From contig CAVTAL010000022.1 of the NCBI GenBank assembly GCA_963732635.1, positions 181,828 through 245,827 of the forward strand: a stretch of 64,000 nt of DNA, in the 5' to 3' direction. Under the pieces are notes generated by a model. That model was not told the origin of the DNA. It worked only from the letters and a program-made list of their open reading frames with translations, and did no database searches. The stretch comes from JAKFWF01 sp963732635 (GTDB taxonomy: Bacteria; Pseudomonadota; Alphaproteobacteria; Rhizobiales; Hyphomicrobiaceae). This document shows positions 59,901 to 64,000 of the stretch, in pieces (within the stretch, counting starts at the first letter, position 1; every line of letters starts with the position of its first letter). The position numbers and the translations under genes were made by a program.

Positions 59901-60459
59901 CCTCGGGCTCGGACTTTCGATTGTCCAACGCATCGGCCGGGTGCTGGATGCGCCAATCGGGATCAAGTCGGCGCCGGGACGGGGCTCGACGTTCTGGGTC
60001 AGCCTGCCGCGCGCAATCGTCAACAAGGCCGCCGTAGTGGACACCACGCCGACACCGTCAGCCGGCTCGGTCGCCGGCCTCGTCGTATTGTGCATCGACA
60101 ACGAACCTGATGTCATTTCAGGCATGCGCGCACTGCTGGAAGGCTGGGGTTGCATCGTCCATAGCGCCGACTCGACTAGCGTTTCCGTGGCAGTCACTGT
60201 CGCACGCGGTATCATTCCTGACTTGATCCTTGCCGATTACCAACTCGATCACGACACCGGGTTGGACGCGATCGAACATGTGCGCACGCAGGCCGGCGTC
60301 GAGATTCCAGGCGTCATTATCACCGCGAACCACTCGCCGGAGGTCCAGAAAAGGGTACGCTCGCAAGGATTGGCGCTGCTGCGCAAGCCCGTCAAAGCCG
60401 CGGCACTGCGTGCACTGCTGGCTCAGGTTCAGGTACGCCGCCAAGCGGCTGCGGAATAG
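56908..60459 (+). CDS. SLC5-type transporter fused to a PAS hybrid histidine kinase (CrbS/MxtR-like)
   Basis: The 1,183-aa protein begins with about 12 membrane helices of a sodium:solute symporter domain (roughly residues 1-520; VAWLGDRLVRSNAGKKGRP, SVVGLANTTGYDFLP-like element). A linker and PAS segment follow (about 640-760; LLQSALDQVRHGLGVFDADM), then HisKA with H828 in AAASHDLLQPLNA, HATPase (NLVSNAIKYTPSG) and a C-terminal receiver with D1110 in LILADYQLDHDTG. This is the CrbS/MxtR architecture that controls acetate use. The ATG at 56908 matches the first helix. A LuxR-type regulator is convergent and a symporter lies nearby, which fits a CrbS-CrbR locus. Confidence 0.85.
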   Translation: MFQTGAIVALAVGYVGALFTVAWLGDRLVRSNAGKKGRPIIYSLTLGVYCTSWTFFGSVGLANTTGYDFLPVYIGPILLFAVGWPLILRIVRLAKSQNLTSVADFLAARYGKSPAVAAIVTLVAVVGTLPYIALQLKAVVTSTEVLLGNSPLIPISLPEIGILETAFVVALALALFAVLFGTRHIDATEHQDGLMVAVATESLVKLAAFLTVGLFVLYSVFGGFQGFADHARTNLQFDDVFGRPFDGGKWLTIVFLSLVSAILLPRQFHVTVVENHSEREIKRAAWMFPLYLVLINLFVVPIAAAGLYTFARGIVEPDMLVIALPMAKGADVVTVLAYIGGLSAATAMVIVESVALSIMVSNGLVVPAMLRHGWLDADPQEDLAGRLLVIRRVAIFGIVLAGYLVHRALGQSQGLAAIGLVSFAAIAQLAPAFFLGLVWSKGTARGAIAGIMAGFAVWAYTLLLPWVVKAGLLPSSLLTFGPFGIAWLKPQALLYLKFEPLTHGVLWSLAANLTAFFTVSLLRSPEPVERLQAHVFINDDTQRLNHVPLSGAFRLWRTSITIGDLQATAARYLGAERAERSFAAYAIALRPGQPNSLRLDAEADIQFLRFTERLLTSAIGAASARLVLGLLLRRSNIGNQSALRLLDDASEALQYNRDLLQSALDQVRHGLGVFDADMRLICWNRQFRELLDLPNDMVRVGVPMAIVLKHCAERGDFGPGLPEQRVAERMSRLSQAKETFVERPGGSERILEVRTAFMPQGGIVATYSDITERVAASNALAAANESLERRVAERTAELTDVNQKLETAKAKADEANLDKTRFLAAASHDLLQPLNAARLYAASLVERATVGSEAQMARNIDASLSSVEEILSALIDLSRMDAGHLEPEISDVSLNEIFQRMQVEFEPLAQAKNLRLRMVPTSLWVRADRRLTRRLLQNLVSNAIKYTPSGTVLLGARRRANGVVIQVIDSGPGIPASQHDLIFKEFQRLKENSRTVPGLGLGLSIVQRIGRVLDAPIGIKSAPGRGSTFWVSLPRAIVNKAAVVDTTPTPSAGSVAGLVVLCIDNEPDVISGMRALLEGWGCIVHSADSTSVSVAVTVARGIIPDLILADYQLDHDTGLDAIEHVRTQAGVEIPGVIITANHSPEVQKRVRSQGLALLRKPVKAAALRALLAQVQVRRQAAAE

Positions 60460-60465
60460 TGGCAC

Positions 60466-61122
60466 TCAGTTTGCGGCGGCCGCCCACTCGCCCTTGCCGA
60501 TCTTGTTGATCGCAATCACCGCTTGAGTGCGGCTGTCGACCCCGAGCTTCTGCAGGATCGCCGACACATGTGCCTTGATGGTCGCTTCCGACACGCCCAG
60601 CCGATACGCGATCTGCTTGTTCAGCAACCCCTCGCCCAGCATCATGAGAACCCGCACCTGCTGCGGTGTCAGTGTCGACAGCCGTGCCAGCGCCTCTCCC
60701 GACGCCTTATCGGCTTTACCGATTTCGATCTCAGGCGGCGTCCACACCGCGCCATCGAGCACCTGCCCCACGGCCAGTCGCATCTGATCAACCGGCAACG
60801 ACTTGGGGATGTAGCCGGATGCGCCGAACTCAATCGCGCGACGGATCGTCGTCGCATCCTCGCTGGCCGATACGATCATCACCGGGATCTGCGGGTGTTC
60901 GGCGCGCATGTAAAGCAGCCCCGACAGCCCCTGCACCCCCGGCATGGTCAGATCAAGCAAGATTAGATCGACCGCGTCGTCGGTCGCCAGCAAGGCGATC
61001 AATTCATCGAGCGAACCGGCCTCGACGATCTGGGCGGCTTCGATCGAGCTGCCGAGCGCCTGCGCCAATGCACCACGAAAGAGCGGGTGATCATCGACAA
61101 TCACTATGCGAGTGGCAGTCAT
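60466..61122 (-). CDS. LuxR-type response regulator (CrbR/ErdR-like)
   Basis: The 218-aa protein has a receiver domain (D10/D11, phosphoacceptor D57 in LILLDLTMPG) and a C-terminal LuxR helix-turn-helix (LTPQQVRVLMMLGEGLLNKQIAYRLGVSEATIKAHVSAIL, read in parts). The start at 61122 follows GGAGAGACTCC. It ends 6 bp from the SLC5-kinase gene in convergent orientation. In CrbS-CrbR and MxtR-ErdR systems such regulators activate acetyl-CoA synthetase and acetate transport. That role is inferred here from the neighbouring kinase and symporter. Confidence 0.85.
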   Translation of the reverse strand: MTATRIVIVDDHPLFRGALAQALGSSIEAAQIVEAGSLDELIALLATDDAVDLILLDLTMPGVQGLSGLLYMRAEHPQIPVMIVSASEDATTIRRAIEFGASGYIPKSLPVDQMRLAVGQVLDGAVWTPPEIEIGKADKASGEALARLSTLTPQQVRVLMMLGEGLLNKQIAYRLGVSEATIKAHVSAILQKLGVDSRTQAVIAINKIGKGEWAAAAN

Positions 61123-61363
61123 GGAGTCTCTCCACGAATTCGCGCGCCCAGCTGGCGCCCAAGCGGCATCAGCGCATTTCTCCACCTCGATCCCGCAGCC
61201 ACGAAACCGAACCGAATTGTCACAATCTAAGCGACTTGACTATTATTGCACCAGTATTGTCTGAGGGTGTAGCGAATATCGTTACCGTGGTGTCCGCACC
61301 TGGAGCCGCATTTTGGTCGCCAATGCACGGCACTAACCGGTCGAGACCCGAAGGAGTGCGATT

Positions 61364-61624
61364 TTGATCCAGCGAAAAGAGCGCAAACCCTACTGGCGGC
61401 ACACCAAGTTGCAGATGGTCGCGAGCCTCGTGCCCTTCTTCATGGTGTTGAATGTGTTCCCACTTTACGCTGAGCGGCTGAACTCAAACAAGTTCCTAGG
61501 CTTCCCGCTGGGCTATTTTCTACTTGGGCACGGCATGATCATCATCGCGTTGTTCACCATTGCCTCGTTCGTCAATCGCCAGGATGCCGTCGATCATTGG
61601 CATGGTGCCCACGAAGACAATTAA
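61364..61624 (+). CDS. DUF4212 small subunit of a sodium:solute symporter
   Basis: The 86-aa protein starts at a TTG preceded by GGAG and has two membrane helices (residues about 17-35 and 46-66; VPFFMVLNVFPLY, YFLLGHGMIIIALFTIASF). It ends with the VDHWHGAHED pattern of DUF4212 proteins, which accompany acetate- or pyruvate-type symporters. The symporter lies 307 bp downstream, separated by a mobile-element-like insertion. Without that insertion the spacing would be about 38 bp, as in an ordinary operon. Confidence 0.8.
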   Translation: MIQRKERKPYWRHTKLQMVASLVPFFMVLNVFPLYAERLNSNKFLGFPLGYFLLGHGMIIIALFTIASFVNRQDAVDHWHGAHEDN

Positions 61625-61659
61625 GCCCGCCTCGACGATTGCCAGCATAGGCAGCCTAA

Positions 61660-61928
61660 GAGCCTGTCCGGTTAGTTTTCATGGAGTTTCATCGCGCATG
61701 CATGGTTCAGATGGCAGGAGCGTCGCCGCCGCCGATACCCATAGGTATCGGCAAGGTGCGCGACGAACGAGATGGGCCATGCATGCGCGACCGGAGGTGA
61801 CCCAAACTCGGTCGCCCGCAGCGTCCCAACCCTTGGCCGTAGCTAAGGCTACGACCGGCGGGCTGCTTCTTGCGGATCGAACTCGACCTTGGGTCATGAA
61901 ATCTCATGAAAACTATCCGGACAGGCTC
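61660..61928. mobile_element. 269-bp MITE-like element with IS5-type terminal inverted repeats
   Basis: The ends share about 34 bp in inverted orientation (both begin GAGCCTGTCCGG, then TAGTTTTCATG and TTTCAT, with about 4-5 mismatches). The flanks CTAA and TTAA resemble a YTAR target as used by IS5-family elements. No transposase fits inside. An internal palindrome CCGATACC/GGTATCGG lies at about 61731-61752. The element separates the small and large symporter genes and ends 3 bp before the symporter start codon. Confidence 0.8.
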
Positions 61929-61931
61929 TTA

Positions 61932-63770
61932 ATGCCCAACACCCATCGTACGCGCCGTATCAATCCACGGCTCGGCACCTATTTTGGTATCTTCGTCAGC
62001 GCATTCCTATCGCTGGTGTTGATGGCTGTGATAGGCGAGCAGATGGGCGCAAGCGATGCGGCGCTGCGTTGGATCATGTTGCTGGTGCCACTCTGTTTTT
62101 ATGCCGCGATCGGGATTGCCGGCCAGACCCAGGACCCGGCGGACTTTTTTGCAGCGGGACGCCGTGTGCCGGCGTTCTTCACCGGCCTTGGATTAGGCGC
62201 CAGTGCATTGGGCGGCGTCGGCGTCGTATCAGTCGCCGGCCTCATGATGATGAACGGCATCGACACCTGGAGCATCGTCAACGGTGTCGTGGCCGGGATG
62301 GTTGTCGGCGCGGTGCTGATTGGTCCCTACCTGCGCAAGTTCGGTGCGTACACCTTGCCGAGCTATCTCGGCCGCAGGTTCGACAGCCGCATCCTACGGT
62401 TGGTCGCGGCCGCCGCTCTTTGCGCGCCACTGCTGCTGATCGTGATCGCCGAAATGAAGATCGGCGTGGCGGTTGCGGCCCGCATGACCGGCGCATCGGA
62501 CCGCACCATGGCGGCACTGCTGGCAATCGCGATCTTTGCTACTGTCGGATCTGGCGGCGTCCGCTCGATGAGCTGGGCGATCGCGGCGGCGGCGCTGGCG
62601 GCGCTGCTCGCACTCATCATCCCAGCCGGCATCGTTGCGACCGAGATCACGAACTTTCCACTGGCCCAGTTCAGCTATGGCCCGACGTTACGCGCAGTCG
62701 GCCGCCTCGAAGATATCCGCGGCATTGCCGCTCCATTGCTTTCACCCCTGGCATTCGATCTGGCAACGACCGAGTTGGAACCGCTGATCCATCGCATGTC
62801 ACGCCCTTTCGGCAGCATGGGGCCGGCAAGCTACATCCTGCTCACGCTGGTTTTGATGATGGGCATCGCCGTGGCGCCCTGGCTGGCGCCGCGCATCGGT
62901 GCCACTTCGGGCATCTATGAAGCCCGCAAATCCTACGGCTGGGCGGTGTTCGCGTTTGGCGGGGTAATGCTGACCGTATCCGCATTTGCAGTGTTCGAGC
63001 GCGACATCGTCATGGAGCAACTGGTCGGGCAGGCGGCAACAACACTGCCCGACTGGCTGAGGGTCATGGTCGCCAATGGCGATGCGGCTGTCGACGGCCG
63101 GTTGCCGCAGCTTTCGCTATCGAGTTTCTCATTCAAGCGTGATGCCTTGTTGTTCATGTTGCCGGCCGCCACCCATCTACCAGCCATTCTGCTCTATCTC
63201 GTCATGACCGGCGCGGTAGCGGCGGCATTTTGCGGCGCATGCTCGGGTATCCTCGCGCTTGGCACAGTGATCGCCGAGGACGTGATCAACGGCAGCCAAT
63301 GGGAGGCTCCCAGCAACATGCCGCGTTTGCTGGTGGCGAGGGTGATGACGGCTGTCGCCACCGTCATCGGCGCAACTCTCGCGCTATCGCTACCGGCCGA
63401 TCCCCTGCAACTGGCAATCTGGGCCTTGGGGTTGAGTGGCGCTATCGCCTTTCCCGTGGTCGTGCTGTCGATCTGGTGGAAGCGTCTGAACGTGCTCGGC
63501 GCCATTCTGGCAATGATAACCGGATTTGCCGTCGCGGTCCTCGGCATCGCCGCCGGCGAAGCCAATTGGTTCGGCGTACCGAGTGAGGTCGTCAGCATCT
63601 TCGCGGTCCTCGCCGGCTTCATCGCAGCGTTCGTGGGCACCCGCTTCGGCGCGGCGCCCAGCCGCAACGTCCTCGAGATGGTCCGCGACATGCGCGTACC
63701 CGGCGGCGAAACCGTGCACGACCGCGAACAGCGGCTGCTGCGCCTCAAGCGGCGCCAGCGACCGGTCTGA
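61932..63770 (+). CDS. sodium:solute symporter family protein (large subunit)
   Basis: The 612-aa protein has about 13 membrane helices and SSS-family elements: PRLGTYFGIFVSAFLSLVLM, the DPADFFAAGRRVPAFFTGL gate motif, GASALGGVGVVSVAGLM, and GAYTLPSYLGRRFDSR. A cytoplasmic tail ends with many basic residues. It probably co-transports a small carboxylate with sodium, with the DUF4212 protein as partner. The ATG at 61932 is inside the target flank of the MITE-like element, so its native ribosome-binding site has been lost or replaced; a longer frame runs back through the element but is not gene-like. Confidence 0.85.
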   Translation: MPNTHRTRRINPRLGTYFGIFVSAFLSLVLMAVIGEQMGASDAALRWIMLLVPLCFYAAIGIAGQTQDPADFFAAGRRVPAFFTGLGLGASALGGVGVVSVAGLMMMNGIDTWSIVNGVVAGMVVGAVLIGPYLRKFGAYTLPSYLGRRFDSRILRLVAAAALCAPLLLIVIAEMKIGVAVAARMTGASDRTMAALLAIAIFATVGSGGVRSMSWAIAAAALAALLALIIPAGIVATEITNFPLAQFSYGPTLRAVGRLEDIRGIAAPLLSPLAFDLATTELEPLIHRMSRPFGSMGPASYILLTLVLMMGIAVAPWLAPRIGATSGIYEARKSYGWAVFAFGGVMLTVSAFAVFERDIVMEQLVGQAATTLPDWLRVMVANGDAAVDGRLPQLSLSSFSFKRDALLFMLPAATHLPAILLYLVMTGAVAAAFCGACSGILALGTVIAEDVINGSQWEAPSNMPRLLVARVMTAVATVIGATLALSLPADPLQLAIWALGLSGAIAFPVVVLSIWWKRLNVLGAILAMITGFAVAVLGIAAGEANWFGVPSEVVSIFAVLAGFIAAFVGTRFGAAPSRNVLEMVRDMRVPGGETVHDREQRLLRLKRRQRPV

Positions 63771-64000
63771 TACCGCCGAGCCGAAATTCAGACCTGTCCT
63801 CGAAGCGATACGCCAAAAGGCTCGACGGTATCCGCGCGCAGGGTTGGCGTGGCGGCTGCGCGCAAGCAAGAAAACGAATACCGACGAGAAATTTTTGACC
63901 ACCGGTCAAAAATTCTGCTCGTCGGTATGAGGCGAGCCGCGACATCAAATCCGGCCCGGTTCGGTTAACGCCCAACGTTCGATGTTGCAGCACGGCGCTT
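63771..64000. other. gene-free right edge with a long palindrome
   Basis: No convincing gene is seen after the symporter. The palindrome at 63878-63928 is described separately. Confidence 0.5.
63878..63928. repeat. 51-bp near-perfect palindrome
   Basis: ATACCGACGAG...AATTTTTGACC (63878-63900) pairs with GGTCAAAAATT...CTCGTCGGTAT (63904-63928) with a two-base bulge and a three-base loop. It is about 110 bp past the symporter stop. It could be a terminator-like hairpin or the remnant of an inverted-repeat element. Confidence 0.6.

Noticed and set aside
61560..61931. Longer symporter frame starting at 61560
   Set aside because: The added part is a translation of the MITE-like element and the end of the DUF4212 gene in another frame.
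63745..63993. 82-residue minus-strand frame at the right edge
   Set aside because: It overlaps the end of the symporter gene and a palindrome, and shows no recognisable features.

Overview
The window looks like chromosomal DNA of a GC-rich alphaproteobacterium, most likely in the Hyphomicrobiales (Bradyrhizobium/Xanthobacteraceae-like). This is inferred from base composition, from a D(-)-tartrate dehydratase of the Bradyrhizobium type, from a CrbS/CrbR-like acetate-type regulatory locus, and from short palindromic intergenic repeats of the kind common in that group. No rRNA or marker gene fixes the genus. About 45 protein genes and one tRNA were read.

Layout. 0-5 kb: partial TauE/SafE permease, ModE-like regulator, Tat-exported iron-type binding protein (all minus), then aspartate dehydrogenase and TrmO (plus), a DUF4166 gene and its GbsR/MarR regulator, whose start codon sits in a perfect palindrome. 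4.6-11.4 kb: serA and serC, two outer-membrane beta-barrel proteins (one frameshifted) and glmM. 11.7-22.8 kb: an orphan ParA with a small partner, a TadG-like protein, a divergent pair of unusual signalling proteins (REC-HATPase and a hybrid kinase with Hpt), a class III CoA-transferase, a topoisomerase III-like enzyme and an SDR.

23.0-36.7 kb is the outstanding region: a predicted extracellular/trans-envelope electron-transfer locus. On the minus strand lie a cytochrome b-like membrane protein, an 18-CXXCH cytochrome, a giant tandem-repeat cytochrome with about 55 CXXCH motifs (about 1,329 aa once one missing base is restored) and a 777-aa outer-membrane barrel protein. Divergently transcribed are a membrane-anchored ferredoxin/FAD/NAD(P) oxidoreductase (also with a single-base frameshift), an exported Sel1/ankyrin protein, an ECF sigma factor and its membrane anti-sigma. 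My working model is that electrons pass between NAD(P)H or the quinone pool, the membrane b-type protein, the 18-heme periplasmic protein and the barrel/giant cytochrome at the cell surface. The direction of flow cannot be told from sequence.

36.7-56.6 kb: a VOC protein, a 1,238-aa GH99-like/GT4/GT2 glycan enzyme, a ModA-like binding protein with a D-2-hydroxyacid dehydrogenase, a cupin, an amino-acid-type binding protein, a glycosyltransferase cut short by palindromic repeats, tarD, an M24 peptidase, a complete dppABCDF-type peptide importer, tRNA-Gly(CCC), a radical SAM enzyme and mscL. 56.9-63.8 kb: an SLC5-fused hybrid kinase, a LuxR-type regulator, and a DUF4212 small subunit and its sodium:solute symporter, separated by a 269-bp MITE-like element that ends at the symporter start codon.

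Three genes carry single-base frameshifts (about 8.55, 28.23 and 33.43 kb). Whether these are real or consensus errors is the main uncertainty for the electron-transfer locus.
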